Below the pieces are notes generated by a model. That model was not told the DNA's origin. It searched no databases and worked only from the letters and a program-made list of their open reading frames with translations. A DNA stretch of 40,840 nucleotides from Methylobacillus glycogenes JCM 2850 (lineage in GTDB: Bacteria > Pseudomonadota > Gammaproteobacteria > Burkholderiales > Methylophilaceae): assembly GCF_000617925.1 (NCBI RefSeq), contig NZ_BAMT01000017.1, positions 1 to 40,840 of the forward strand, given 5' to 3'. Positions 20,530-30,289 of the stretch are shown piece after piece (within the stretch, counting starts at the first letter, position 1; each line of letters starts with the position of its first letter). The translations under genes and the position numbers were made by a program.

Positions 20530-21245
20530 ATGCGCCCCAGTCAACGCGCCGCCGACCAGTTACGCGAAGTCGAGATCATCCGTCACTACACCAAACACGC
20601 CGAAGGCTCGGTACTGATCAAGTTTGGTGATACCCATGTGCTGTGTACCGCCAGTATAGAAGACAAAGTGCCACCTTTTCTGCGTGGCAAAAACCAGGGC
20701 TGGGTCACTGCTGAATATGGCATGCTGCCCCGCTCCACGGGTAGCCGCATGGATAGAGAAGCTGCACGGGGCAAGCAGTCTGGCCGCACGCAGGAAATCC
20801 AGCGTTTGATTGGCCGTAGCCTGCGCGCCATCATAGACCTGCACAAACTGGGCGAACGTACCATACACCTCGACTGTGACGTGATCCAGGCCGATGGCGG
20901 CACCCGCACCGCCAGCATTACCGGGGCCTATGTCGCCCTGCATGACGCAATCAGTGTGTTGTTGAAAAAAGGCCAGATTCAGCAATCGCCCCTGCGTGAT
21001 GCAGTGGCGGCAATTTCCGTGGGTGTCTACAAAGGCACTCCAGTACTCGATCTCGACTATATCGAAGATTCTGACTGTGATACCGATATGAACATCGTCA
21101 TGACTGGCAAGGGTGGCTTTGTGGAAATTCAGGGCACCGCGGAAGGAGAACCCTTCCAGCGTGAAGCATGAACAGCATGGTGTCACTGGCCGAAGCTGGT
21201 ATTCGTGATCTGCTGGCCAAGCAGAAAGCGGCGCTGGGTATCTGA
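20530..21245 (+). CDS. rph: ribonuclease PH (frameshifted at the 3' end)
   Basis: RNase PH trims tRNA 3' ends by phosphorolysis. The product begins [16 protein letters not shown], the family N-terminus, which is why I prefer the ATG at 20530 over 20500. Signatures include [43 protein letters not shown] and [18 protein letters not shown]. The open frame stops early at 21171 after GEPFQREA. One missing base at about 21166 restores [20 protein letters not shown] and a stop at 21243-21245, for 238 residues. It is followed two bases later by rdgB. The break is probably sequencing error. E. coli K-12 does carry a natural rph frameshift, so true loss is tolerable here. Confidence 0.93.
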
Positions 21246-21247
21246 TC

Positions 21248-21853
21248 GTGGCCCTACCCTTCCAAAAACTGGTCATCGCCAGCGGCAACCAGGGCAAGCT
21301 CAAAGAAATTCAGGCTTTGCTGGCCCCTCTTGCGCTGGAAGTGCTGCCGCAGTCTGCCTTCAATGTGCCCGAGGCGGAAGAGCCTTTTGTCACCTTTGTC
21401 GAGAATGCCCTGACCAAGGCGCGCCATGCCAGCCGTCATACTGGCCTGCCTGCGCTGGCAGATGATTCCGGTATTTGTGTGGATGCCTTGCAAGGTGCGC
21501 CCGGGGTATATTCCGCGCGCTACGCCGGCGAGCCTAAATCCGACGCCCGCAATAACGAAAAACTGCTGCAAAGCCTGAGCGGCGTGCAAGATCGCCACGC
21601 GCACTATTATTGTGTGATGGTGCTGGTGCGCCATGCCGATGACCCGCAACCCCTGATAGCCGAGGGTATCTGGCAAGGTGAAATTCTCACCAGCGCCCGT
21701 GGCGAGGGTGGCTTTGGTTACGACCCGCTGTTTCTGGATGCCAAGACCGGGCAAACCGCGGCTGAGCTGTCTGCAGAGATTAAAAATCGCATCAGCCACC
21801 GTGGTCATGCGCTGAGTCGGCTCTTGCATCAACTTGAAAGGCTGGCCTTATGA
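21248..21853 (+). CDS. rdgB: XTP/dITP diphosphatase
   Basis: This pyrophosphatase removes non-canonical purine nucleoside triphosphates (ITP, XTP) before they enter DNA or RNA. The 201-residue product has SGNQGKLKEI (about 12-21), ENALTKARHAS, the acidic LADDSGICVDAL and GEGGFGYDPLFL. The C-terminal SHRGHALSRL segment matches the family. The start is GTG at 21248, two bases after the rph stop. Its stop overlaps the next gene (ATGA). It is intact and of typical length. Confidence 0.96.
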   Translation: MALPFQKLVIASGNQGKLKEIQALLAPLALEVLPQSAFNVPEAEEPFVTFVENALTKARHASRHTGLPALADDSGICVDALQGAPGVYSARYAGEPKSDARNNEKLLQSLSGVQDRHAHYYCVMVLVRHADDPQPLIAEGIWQGEILTSARGEGGFGYDPLFLDAKTGQTAAELSAEIKNRISHRGHALSRLLHQLERLAL

Positions 21854-22092
21854 GCAAGCCTGCAAATGCTTGGCCAAAATGGCTGCGCGATGACGGCAGC
21901 GTGGTGTCCTGCACCGAAAAGGTCAAGGTCATGACCGAGAACTTTGACGAACTGCGCCAGATTACCCAGGATGCCCTGGAAGATGGACTGCTGATGGAAG
22001 TCTCAGAAGCGCAAATGCGCGAGGCCTTGCATCAATTGATAGATGAACTGGTGAACCCTTATCAGCCAAATAATTCCAATAACGCCGACTGA
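21850..22092 (+). CDS. small conserved hypothetical protein
   Basis: The 80-residue product is acidic and predicted mostly helical, with no signal peptide or membrane helix. Its WPKWLRDDGSVVSCTEKVKV start resembles short unknown proteins I recall beside rdgB or hemW in other betaproteobacteria, but I cannot name a function. A single cysteine (residue 21) lies in the conserved-looking SCTEKVKV segment. The 4-base overlap with rdgB implies translational coupling. The hemW reading frame begins close to its end. Confidence 0.75.
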   Translation: MSKPANAWPKWLRDDGSVVSCTEKVKVMTENFDELRQITQDALEDGLLMEVSEAQMREALHQLIDELVNPYQPNNSNNAD

Positions 22093-22141
22093 CGCTACCT
22101 CGTCACAGGCGCCAGAGCAGGAAGAAGTTGTTTCTTCCGGC

Positions 22142-23329
22142 CTGACCGTTTCGCCGCCTTTATCGCTCTACATCCACATTCCCTGGTGCGTGCGCAAATG
22201 CCCCTACTGTGATTTCAACTCGCACGAATCGCGTAGCGAAATCCCGGAAGCGGCTTATGTAGATGCCCTGGTGGCCGATCTGGAGCAATCCGTGCCGCGT
22301 ATCTGGGGCAGGCGCGTGCAAAGCATCTTCTTTGGTGGCGGCACCCCTAGCCTGTTTTCGGCCGAATCCATAGACCGCATCCTGAGTCAGGTACGCGCCC
22401 TGGTGCCGCTCAGCAGCCATGCCGAAGTCACGCTGGAGGCCAACCCAGGCACGGTGGATGCCCAGCATTTCCGTGGCTACCGCGATGCCGGGGTCAATCG
22501 CTTGTCCTTGGGTATACAGAGCTTTGACAGCCATTATCTGGAAAAACTGGGCCGCATTCATGATGAGCATCAGGCCATGGCCGCTGCCGAGCTGGCCTTA
22601 TCCACCTTTGATTCGGTCAACTTCGATGTGATGTATGCCTTGCCGGGCCAGACCCTGGCGCATGCCCTTGCCGACGCCGAGCGCGCCTGCCAGCTGGGGC
22701 CAGCGCATCTGTCCTTTTATCACCTGACGCTGGAACCCAACACCCCATTTCATCGTACACCCCCGGCACTTCCTGACGACGACACCAGCGCCAGCATGCA
22801 GGAAGCGATTGAAGACATCTTGATCGGCCATAGTTACCAGCATTACGAAACCTCGGCCTTTGCCCGCCCCGGCAAGCAATGCCGCCATAACCAGAACTAC
22901 TGGCTGTTTGGTGATTACCTGGGCATAGGCGCGGGCGCGCACAGCAAGCTGAGTTTTCATGACCGTATCACGCGCGAAAGCCGCCACAAGCACCCCAGGC
23001 AATACCTGCAACATGCAGCCCAGGGCAATGCCATGGATCAGCAATGGTCTATCCCGCGAGATGAACTGCCATTTGAGTTCATGATGAATGCCTTGCGCCT
23101 TACCTCAGGGTTTTCGGCCGAGTTATTCGAGCAGCGCACCGGGCTGGCCTTATCTGAGATTGAAGACACGCTGCAACTGGCGATCAGCAAAGGTTTGCTC
23201 AGCCGTACGCAGATAAGCCAAGCGCCAAATCATGTGGCGGGTGCTGAAAATTTGAGCAGCACGACCATTGCGCCTACTGCATTAGGCCAGCGTTTTTTGA
23301 ATGAACTACTGCAACTATTCCTAATTTAG
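22142..23329 (+). CDS. hemW: radical SAM heme chaperone HemW (start uncertain)
   Basis: HemW is a heme chaperone of the coproporphyrinogen-dehydrogenase-like radical SAM family, formerly annotated as HemN-like. The CxxxCxxC cluster motif (CVRKCPYC) follows the conserved SLYIHIPW. FFGGGTPSLF, EANPGTVD and RLSLGIQSFD come next, and a HemN C-terminal domain ends the protein. The in-frame GTG at 22190 lies after the first cluster cysteine, so the real start must be upstream. No ATG, GTG or TTG exists in this frame between the stop at 22052-22054 and that point. I place the boundary at a CTG (22142) only as a marker. A missed frameshift near 22060-22140 or a non-canonical start would explain it. 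Confidence 0.88.
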   Translation: MTVSPPLSLYIHIPWCVRKCPYCDFNSHESRSEIPEAAYVDALVADLEQSVPRIWGRRVQSIFFGGGTPSLFSAESIDRILSQVRALVPLSSHAEVTLEANPGTVDAQHFRGYRDAGVNRLSLGIQSFDSHYLEKLGRIHDEHQAMAAAELALSTFDSVNFDVMYALPGQTLAHALADAERACQLGPAHLSFYHLTLEPNTPFHRTPPALPDDDTSASMQEAIEDILIGHSYQHYETSAFARPGKQCRHNQNYWLFGDYLGIGAGAHSKLSFHDRITRESRHKHPRQYLQHAAQGNAMDQQWSIPRDELPFEFMMNALRLTSGFSAELFEQRTGLALSEIEDTLQLAISKGLLSRTQISQAPNHVAGAENLSSTTIAPTALGQRFLNELLQLFLI

Positions 23330-23379
23330 TACTGAATTTAATCGAAATTTACAAGGGCTTACCATTTGTAGGAGATTGT

Positions 23380-23395
23380 CTGTATTACAATACAG
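23380..23395. promoter_or_regulatory. LexA-like (SOS) box overlapping a -10-like element
   Basis: CTGTATTACAATACAG is a perfect 7+2+7 inverted repeat. It fits the CTGT-N8-ACAG consensus used by LexA in gamma- and many betaproteobacteria. It contains TACAAT (23386-23391), a plausible -10, though no good -35 is seen. Repressor binding here would cover the promoter. The nearest downstream gene is the diguanylate cyclase, 132 bases away. LexA binding is inference from the motif alone. Confidence 0.5.
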
Positions 23396-23527
23396 CGGTT
23401 CTGGAAGTCAGGCGCGTACAGCGATGGGGAATTTCTGCTGACGGCATTCACGATGCACACCAAAGACTTGACACTGGATAAGAGGGGTAACTGAACAAAA
23501 ACATGGCTTTAAAACCACGGATCAGCT

Positions 23528-25104
23528 ATGGATCAACATAACAAATCAGTAGAAACTGCAAGACAAACCCTGATGCAGCTTGCCAAAAGCCGCATCGAAC
23601 CCACACCTGACAATTACCGCAAGGTGTACAACGCCATTGTTGGCAAATCCACCGCAGACGGCAGCGCCGCCGTCAGCCAATTATTGGGCAAGGTCTTGTC
23701 AGAGATTGGCTCGCAACACCCACACCATGAAGACTCCGTAAGACAGATTATCTTCCAGATTGAAACGCAGAACTGGGCAGAACTGGAGCCTGCATTACGC
23801 AAGCTGTTTGCCAACCTGCCACTCACCGCCCCCCTGCCACATACCCCTTACCATGCCCCTTCCGAGCAACACCTAGACATGGTGGAACTCTGGCGCACCA
23901 TGCTGGTGAAAACACTGGATTTGGTGGTAGTGCCCCAGTTGAAGGATATGCCAGAGGCACAGCAACGTGCCCAGGACCTGCTGCATAAAGCCCGTGAAGC
24001 ACAGACCCGCGACACCATCCTCGGGCTGGAAGACGCCCTCAAGGAAATCCTCTTCACCCTGGAAATGCATCTGGATACCCAAAGCCAGTTGCAACTGCAT
24101 CTGCTGCAATTGCTGCGCCTGCTGCTAGTCAGCATGGAAGCCTTGCTACTGGAAGACAAATGGCTGCAAGGCCCCACCGCGGCCGTGCGTGACATCCTCT
24201 CCCAGCCTTTGAATATCGAATCTCTGGCCAAGGCAGAAACCACACTGAAAGAGCTGATCTTTATGCAGGGCCAGCTCAAGCCTGGCTTGATAGAGGCGAA
24301 GAAAACCCTGAAAAAGATGGCTTCCATCTTTGTTAGCCAGCTTTCCGAGATCAGCGAAGCCACGGGTGATTACCAATCCAAACTGGAAAATTACCGTGAG
24401 GAAATCAGCCATAGCGACGAAATTCAGGATCTCAATCAGGTATTGAGCCGCCTGCTGGAAGACACCCAGGTTATTTCCACCGTCACCCAGCGCTCACGTG
24501 TGGAGATACTGGAAGCACAGAACAAGGTGCGTGAGGCCGAAAAGCAAATCTACGAACTGACCTTGCAGCTAGACCATATCAACGAGATCGCGCACGAAGA
24601 TTATTTGACTGGCACCCTCAACCGTCGTGGCATGGATGAAGCGCTGCTGCGCGAATTCAACCGTGCGGATCGATTTGGCATGCCACTCAGCATCGCATGA
24701 TGGATATAGACCACTTCAAGCAGATCAACGACAGCATGGGCCATGCTACGGGTGACCAGGCGCTGGCCCATCTGGCCTCTGTGATTAAAGAGTCATTACG
24801 CGCCACCGACGTGATAGCGCGCTATGGTGGCGAGGAATTCATTATTTTGCTGCCAGGCACGGCAGAAAAAGATGCCATCAGCGTCATCACGCGCGCGCAG
24901 CGCGAGCTCACGCGTAATTTCTTTATGCATGACAACAACCGTGTCTTGATCACCTTCAGCGCAGGCGTGGCAGAGCGGCGCTCAGGCGAGGCGGCTGACG
25001 CCGTGATAGGCCGTACTGACCGCGCGCTTTACCGCGCCAAGAATAGCGGCCGCAACCGCGTGATAGGTGCGGATAACATGGAACAAGCGCATATCACCCA
25101 GTAA
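23528..25104 (+). CDS. diguanylate cyclase, GGDEF domain (frameshifted)
   Basis: This enzyme would make cyclic di-GMP, which controls attachment and motility. A helical N-terminal region of about 340 residues has no membrane segment and ends in a coiled coil (about 300-345). The catalytic GGDEF domain follows: YLTGTLNRRGM, then IDHFKQIND, and the signature YGGEEFIILLPG (Glu variant, normally active). The frame breaks at about 24695, where one missing base separates RFGMPLSIA from MMDIDHFKQ. The repaired length is about 525 residues. An inhibitory RxxD site is not evident. A LexA-like box precedes the gene and a perfect terminator follows 3 bases after the stop. The shift is probably sequencing error. 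Confidence 0.9.
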
Positions 25105-25106
25105 TG

Positions 25107-25130
25107 AAAACCCCCGCATGCGGGGGTTTT
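25107..25130. terminator. perfect bidirectional terminator after the diguanylate cyclase gene
   Basis: A 24-base perfect palindrome, AAAACCCCC-GCATGC-GGGGGTTTT, with one more T after it, lies 3 bases past the cyclase stop. The symmetric A and T runs allow termination from both sides; argH converges from the right. A second, weaker inverted repeat (CATGGCG 25151-25157, CGCCATG 25171-25177) lies closer to argH. Confidence 0.93.
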
Positions 25131-25191
25131 TCATTAAAGCTTATTCAATTCATGGCGCTAGTCTAGTCACCGCCATGCACTTACTCACTAC

Positions 25192-26574
25192 CTAACTCAG
25201 CAAGGCCTTGGCGCGTTTCAAGGCTTCCCGCACCTGGGTAGGCGCTGTGCCACCTCTGTGGTTACGGCTGGCAAGTGAGCCTTCCAGTGTCAGTACGCCG
25301 TAGACGTCATCTTCTATCATGGCGCTGAACTGCTGTAGTTGCTCTAAACTCAGTTCGGATAAATCACAGCCCTGTTCTACGCCATGGCGTACAGCCAAGG
25401 CCACCACTTCATGTGCATCGCGGAACGGCATGCCTTTTTTCACCAGGTAATCGGCAAGGTCTGTGGCGGTGGCAAAGCTTCAGCCGCAGCCAGGCGCATG
25501 GCGGCTTTATCTACCTTGATGCCGCGCAACATATCGGCGTAGATCTCCAGCGTCACCAGCAGGGTATCCACGGTATCAAACAAGGGTTCTTTATCTTCCT
25601 GGTTGTCCTTGTTGTAAGCCAGGGGCTGGCTCTTCATCAGGGTCAGCAAGGCCACTAGATGGCCGTTGACGCGCCCGGTCTTGCCGCGCACCAGCTCAGG
25701 CACATCCGGGTTTTTCTTCTGCGGCATGATGGAAGATCCGGTACAGAAACGGTCGGCGATATCAATAAAGCCGAAACGTGGGCTGGACCAGAGTATGAGT
25801 CTTCCGAGAAACGTGACAGATGCGTCATCAGCAAGGCGGCGGCGGCGGTGAATTCGATGGCGAAGTCTCTATCAGAAACCGCATCCAGTGAGTTTTCGCA
25901 CACGCTGTCAAAGCCCAGCTCACGTGCCACGCGCTCACGGTCTATGGGGTAGCTGGTGCCCGCCAGCGCGGCAGCACCCAGAGGTAAGCGGTTGATACGC
26001 TTGCGGGCATCGGCCAAACGCTCAGCGTCACGTTGCAGCATCTCGAAGTAAGCCAACAAATGATGACCAAAGGTCACAGGCTGCGCCACTTGCAGATGGG
26101 TGAAGCCTGGCATGACGGTATCCGCATGTTCTTCTGCCAGGTCTACGATAGATTGCTGCAACTGACGTATGCCACGGATAGCGGCATCGGTCATATCACG
26201 CAGCCAGAGGCGTATATCGGTAGCCACCTGGTCATTGCGCGAGCGGCCAGTATGCAGGCGCTTACCTGCGTCACCAATCTTATCGGTAAGGCGTTTCTCG
26301 ATATTGAGGTGTACGTCTTCCAGGTCCAGCAGCCAGACAAACTCACCCTGGCGGATTTCTTGCAGAATAGCGGCCAAACCCTGCTCTATCAGGCCACATC
26401 AGCCAGGCTGATAATGCCTTGGGCACCCAGCATGCGGGCATGCGCGAGGGAACCTTGAATATCGTATTCAGCCAGGCGCTGGTCAAAGCCCACCGATGCA
26501 GTATATTGTTTGACTAGCTCGGCAACCGGCTCATTGAAACGACCTGACCAGGTCTTGTTGGCTTGTTGATTCAA
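25192..26574 (-). CDS. argH: argininosuccinate lyase (three frameshifts)
   Basis: ArgH splits argininosuccinate into arginine and fumarate, the last step of arginine synthesis. Pieces in three frames together give the whole family sequence: [31 protein letters not shown], the signature [20 protein letters not shown], and a C-terminal [11 protein letters not shown]. Breaks lie at about 26392 (CCC to CC), 25799 (CC to C) and 25478 (GG to G), all one-base losses. The repaired length is about 461 residues. The start appears to be TTG at 26574, preceded by GAGAAG; no ATG is available near KTWSGRF. Three independent lesions in one biosynthetic gene could mean decay, but the same error type occurs throughout the window. 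Confidence 0.92.
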
Positions 26575-26654
26575 GATTGTAGGCTTCTCTAAGATGACGT
26601 TGCGGGATGATTGCGGGACACGCAAAAAGTATGGGCATTATAAAGCAAAACACC

Positions 26655-27652
26655 ATGAATTCCGCCAGGTTGCCTGACTTCCGCAACCTGGGTATCGCCC
26701 TGCGCGTTCTGGTGCTGGTCAACCTTTTGGGCTTGTTTGCCGCCCTGGTAGGCAGCACAGACCTCAGTGAGATCTTGCCCGTATTTGCGCGCTGGTGCAC
26801 CTTTATCCTGCCCGTGCTGATGCTAAGCCTGTTGACGTTGGCCGGGTTGCACCGCGCGCTCGCGAGATTACCCTGGCATTATGGTGTGGGCTGCATAGTG
26901 CTGGTCACTACTGCGGCTGGGCTGCTAGTGCATGTGCTGGCCAGCGAGGCCCTGGGTATCAGTGGCCTGGGCAGTGCTGCCCGCACCAGCAGCATTGTGT
27001 TGCTGTTCACACTGGCGGTGTTGGGTTATCTGCATCTGCGCCAGCGCTCCCTGGCCCCTGCCCTGACCGAGGCCAGGCTGCAAGCCTTGCAGGCCAGAAT
27101 ACGTCCGCACTTTTTATTCAACAGCATCAATGCTGTGCTCTCTATCGTGCGTAGCGATCCCAGGCAGGCAGAAAACGCCTTGATGGATATGGCAGACCTG
27201 TTCCGGGTGCTGATGGCCGACAATCGTGAGCTGACCTCGCTGGCCGAAGAGTTAGCCTTGTGTCGGCAATATCTGGCGCTGGAAAAGCTGCGCCTGGAGG
27301 ACAGGCTCAATCTGGATTGGCAGATAGATACTATGCCGCCAGATGCCATGATTCCGCCGCTGATATTGCAGCCCCTGCTGGAAAATGCCGTCTACCATGC
27401 ATAGAGCCGCTGGAAGGGGGCGGCGTTATCCGCATAGAGATCAACAGCACGCGCAAAGAGCTGCATATCCGCCTCAGCAATCCTTATCAGGCTGGAGTGG
27501 CGCATCATCAGGGCAATCGCATGGCGGTGAACAATATCCGCGAGCGCCTGCAGTTGCATTTTGATGCCGAAGCCAGCCTGGAGATACGCCAGACAGCAGG
27601 CGAATACCAAGTGCATATCACCCTGCCCTACCGCCAGGGTGCTCAGTCATGA
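26655..27652 (+). CDS. AlgZ/LytS-type sensor histidine kinase (frameshifted)
   Basis: This is a membrane histidine kinase of the His_kinase/PF06580 type that pairs with the LytTR regulator downstream. There are about four membrane helices (about residues 10-130). A short cytoplasmic linker follows, then the phosphoacceptor region IRPHFLFNSINAVLSIV and the ATP-binding part with LILQPLLENAVYH. The frame breaks at about 27401, where one G is missing: ENAVYH should continue GIEPLEGGGVIRIEI. The repaired length is about 332 residues. I chose the ATG at 26655 (MNSARLPDFRNLG) because it matches the family start; an earlier ATG at 26607 is possible. It is divergent from argH, and its stop overlaps the regulator start. 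Confidence 0.9.
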
Positions 27653-28404
27653 CCACCGCGCTAACTGCCAGTTTGAAGGTTGTGATTGCCGATGATGAAG
27701 CCCCGGCACGCAATCGGCTACGAGAGCTACTCAGCGAGTGCCCTGACATCACGCTAGTCGGCGAGGCGCAAAATGGCCTGGAAGCGCTGGAGCTCACCCA
27801 GCAGCAGCAACCGCAGCTGCTGTTATTGGATATCCGCATGCCAGGCATGGATGGTATTGAAGCCGCAGGTCATGCCCTCAAGCTGCCACAGCCACCCGCC
27901 ATCATCTTCACCACTGCTTTTGATGGCTATGCCATACAGGCATTCGATATGAATGCTGTCGACTATCTGCTCAAGCCTATCCGTCAGGAGCGTCTCAACA
28001 CCGCGCTGACCAAGGCACGCCTGCTGCTGCCCTCGCAGCTCGCCGCCATCAAGCCCTTGCAGCGTGCGCGCACACATTTCAGTGTGCAGCACCATGGCCG
28101 TATGTTGCTGATCCCGGTTGCGGAAGTCATTTACCTGCGGGCAGAGCTGAAATACCTCACCTTGCGCACGCGTGATCAGGAATACCTGATAGAAGAATCC
28201 CTGACTACGCTGGAGCAGGAGCTGGGTGAGCGTTTTCTGCGTCTGCACCGCAATTGCCTGGTGGCGCAGGCCAGCATCCTGGGTTACGAAAAGCGCGAGC
28301 ATGAGGGTGAGGCTGCCTGCGTGGCGCTACTCAAGGATGTGCCAGAAACAATCGCCGTCAGCCGTAGGCAAATGCACCTGCTGCGCAAGCTCTCAACACC
28401 TTAA
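27649..28404 (+). CDS. AlgR-like LytTR response regulator
   Basis: This DNA-binding response regulator has 251 residues. A receiver domain (about 8-125) carries the acidic pair Asp15-Asp16, phosphoacceptor Asp61 (LLLDIRMPGMDG) and the conserved Lys in LLKPIRQ. The LytTR DNA-binding domain (about 145-248) includes VIYLRAELKYL and FLRLHRNCLV. It overlaps the kinase stop by 4 bases. Kinase, regulator, then hemC is the algZ-algR-hemC order of Pseudomonas. AlgR there controls alginate and type IV pili; the target set here is unknown. Confidence 0.93.
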   Translation: MTTALTASLKVVIADDEAPARNRLRELLSECPDITLVGEAQNGLEALELTQQQQPQLLLLDIRMPGMDGIEAAGHALKLPQPPAIIFTTAFDGYAIQAFDMNAVDYLLKPIRQERLNTALTKARLLLPSQLAAIKPLQRARTHFSVQHHGRMLLIPVAEVIYLRAELKYLTLRTRDQEYLIEESLTTLEQELGERFLRLHRNCLVAQASILGYEKREHEGEAACVALLKDVPETIAVSRRQMHLLRKLSTP

Positions 28405-28502
28405 ACGCTAACTGGCTTTGCCCGGGCCGGGGTTAAAGCCTGGGGCGGCTATGTTAAGATAGCAGCCTGTTCACTTTAGCTGTCACGGCTCACTTTTCGT
28501 CC

Positions 28503-29507
28503 ATGAATGCATCCCAGAATGCCGACCAGAATTCCAGCTTGAATCCCAATTTGAGTTCCAACTTGAGTTCTAGCGACTATGCCCCGAAGAAACTGGTCAT
28601 TGCCTCGCGTGAAAGCGCGCTTGCCATGTGGCAGGCCCGCCATATCCAGAGCCAACTGCAAGCGCTCTATCCCACTACCGAAGTCAGCATACTAGGCATG
28701 ACCACCACGGGTGATCAGATTCTTGATTCCCCGCTGGCCCTGATAGGCGGCAAGGGTTTGTTTGTGAAGGAACTGGAGCAAGCCCTGGCAGATGGCCGTG
28801 CCGACCTGGCCGTGCATTCGATGAAAGATGTGCCCATGCACCTGCCGCCAGGCTTTGCGCTGGCAGCCATAGGCGAGCGCGAAGACCCGCGCGATGCCTT
28901 TGTCTCCAATGATTATGATTCTTTAGAAGCACTGCCCGCAGGTAGCGTGGTCGGCACCTCCAGCTTAAGACGGCAAAGCCAGTTGCAAGCCCACTTTCCT
29001 GGCCTCAAGATTGAATCCCTGCGCGGCAATTTGCAGACGCGTTTGCGCAAGCTCGATGAAGGCCAATATGCCGCGATTATTCTCGCGGCTGCAGGCCTGA
29101 AGCGCCTGGGGCTGGAACACCGCATCCGCCAGGCGCTGGATACCACAACCAGCATCCCGGCGGTCGGCCAGGGCGCACTTGGCATTGAGATCAATGCCGA
29201 GCGCCAAGACCTTTATGCCATTCTGGCGCCGCTCAACCACGCTGCCACTGCCGCCTGTGTGGAGGCTGAACGTGGCATGAGCCGCGCGCTGGCAGGCAGT
29301 TGCCAGGTGCCACTGGGCGCTTATGCAGAACTGCATGGCGATACTTTGCAGATGTCGGGCTTTGTCGCCAGCCTGGATGGCAAGGAAATCCTGCGTGAAT
29401 CCCTGCAAGGCACGGTCAATACGCCAGAAGCGCTGGGCCAGTCACTGGCACAAAAGCTGATTGCGCGTGGGGCTGATCGCCTGCTGGCTGGCTTGGGCCA
29501 ACATTAA
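28503..29507 (+). CDS. hemC: porphobilinogen deaminase
   Basis: HemC joins four porphobilinogen units into hydroxymethylbilane. The 334-residue product has the family start [20 protein letters not shown] and then [25 protein letters not shown], and [11 protein letters not shown]. The dipyrromethane-cofactor cysteine is in [13 protein letters not shown]. The first 27 residues form a low-complexity Asn/Ser extension (imperfect repeats of [12 protein letters not shown]) not needed for the fold. No Shine-Dalgarno is visible before the ATG, so an internal TTG start is possible. hemD follows 6 bases later. It is intact. Confidence 0.96.
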   Translation: MNASQNADQNSSLNPNLSSNLSSSDYAPKKLVIASRESALAMWQARHIQSQLQALYPTTEVSILGMTTTGDQILDSPLALIGGKGLFVKELEQALADGRADLAVHSMKDVPMHLPPGFALAAIGEREDPRDAFVSNDYDSLEALPAGSVVGTSSLRRQSQLQAHFPGLKIESLRGNLQTRLRKLDEGQYAAIILAAAGLKRLGLEHRIRQALDTTTSIPAVGQGALGIEINAERQDLYAILAPLNHAATAACVEAERGMSRALAGSCQVPLGAYAELHGDTLQMSGFVASLDGKEILRESLQGTVNTPEALGQSLAQKLIARGADRLLAGLGQH

Positions 29508-29513
29508 GGCATC

Positions 29514-30280
29514 ATGACTGAGCTGCACGGCAGGCATATCGCCATCACCCGCCCTGAAAACCAGGCCAAGCGCCTGTCAGAACTTATCCTGGCGGCAGGT
29601 GGCACTCCGGTGAGCTTTCCGCTGATTGCCATCAGTGCGCTAGAGGATTACCAGCCTTTGAGGCTGAAATCGCGCAGTTGCCAGTCCAGGATATGCTGAT
29701 TTTCATCAGCTCCAATGCCGTGCAGCATGCCATGCCCAGGCTGCTAGCCAGGTTTCCGCGCTGGCCGGCACATACCCAATGCGCGGCCATAGGCCCGGTC
29801 ACCGCGGCTGAGCTGGGGCAATTTGGCATCCAGCAGGTACTACAACCCGCCAAGCGCTTTGATAGCGAGTCTCTGCTGGCCATGGATGAAATGCATGCGG
29901 TAGAAGGTAAGAACATCATGATAGTGCGCGGTGTCGGTGGCCGCGAATTGCTGGCCGACACCCTAGGCCAGCGCGGTGCCAAGGTCAGATTTGCCGAGTG
30001 CTACCGCCGCATCAATCCACAAAGCAATAGCAATAAACTACAAGGCCTATGGCAAAATGGGCAACTGGATTCTCTGGTGGTCACCAGTAGCGAAGCCATG
30101 CGGCATTTGCTTGCATTGACCGCCAATGGCAGCGCAGAATGGCTACAACACTGCACCATCCATGTGAATCATGCCCGCATTGCCGAATTGCCCATGAATC
30201 TTGGCCTGCGTGTCCTGGTGGCAGACGCCCCGGGAGACGAGGCCATGTTGCACTGTTTAAGCGCTGTACCGTTAGCATAA
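29514..30280 (+). CDS. hemD: uroporphyrinogen-III synthase (frameshifted)
   Basis: HemD closes and inverts hydroxymethylbilane to uroporphyrinogen III. The family is poorly conserved, but the N-terminal GRHIAITRPENQAKRLSELI, the central IFISSNAV and the C-terminal LVVTSSEAMRHLL segments are typical. The first 49 codons lie in another frame: DYQP should continue FEAEIAQLPVQDMLIF, and one T is missing at about 29658 (TTTT read as TTT). The repaired length is about 255 residues. It sits between hemC and hemX and probably belongs to one operon. Confidence 0.9.
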
Positions 30281-30289
30281 AGCCCAACC

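Noticed and set aside
20560..21303. A 247-codon open frame on the minus strand
   Set aside because: It is antisense to rph and the start of rdgB, and its protein has no recognisable domain.
23330..23527. A cyclic di-GMP riboswitch before the diguanylate cyclase gene
   Set aside because: I looked for GEMM-type conserved loops and stems and did not find them; only the LexA-like palindrome stands out.
23503..23541. A 12-codon upstream frame overlapping the diguanylate cyclase start
   Set aside because: The nearest purine-rich stretch is too far from its ATG, and there is no further sign of a leader peptide.
25192..26574. argH as a true pseudogene
   Set aside because: Three lesions in one gene could mean decay, but identical one-base losses occur in essential genes across the window, so a common technical cause is simpler.
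28405..28502. A hemC promoter and AlgR-type binding sites
   Set aside because: TAAGAT could be a -10, but there is no acceptable -35, and no convincing repeated LytTR site is present.
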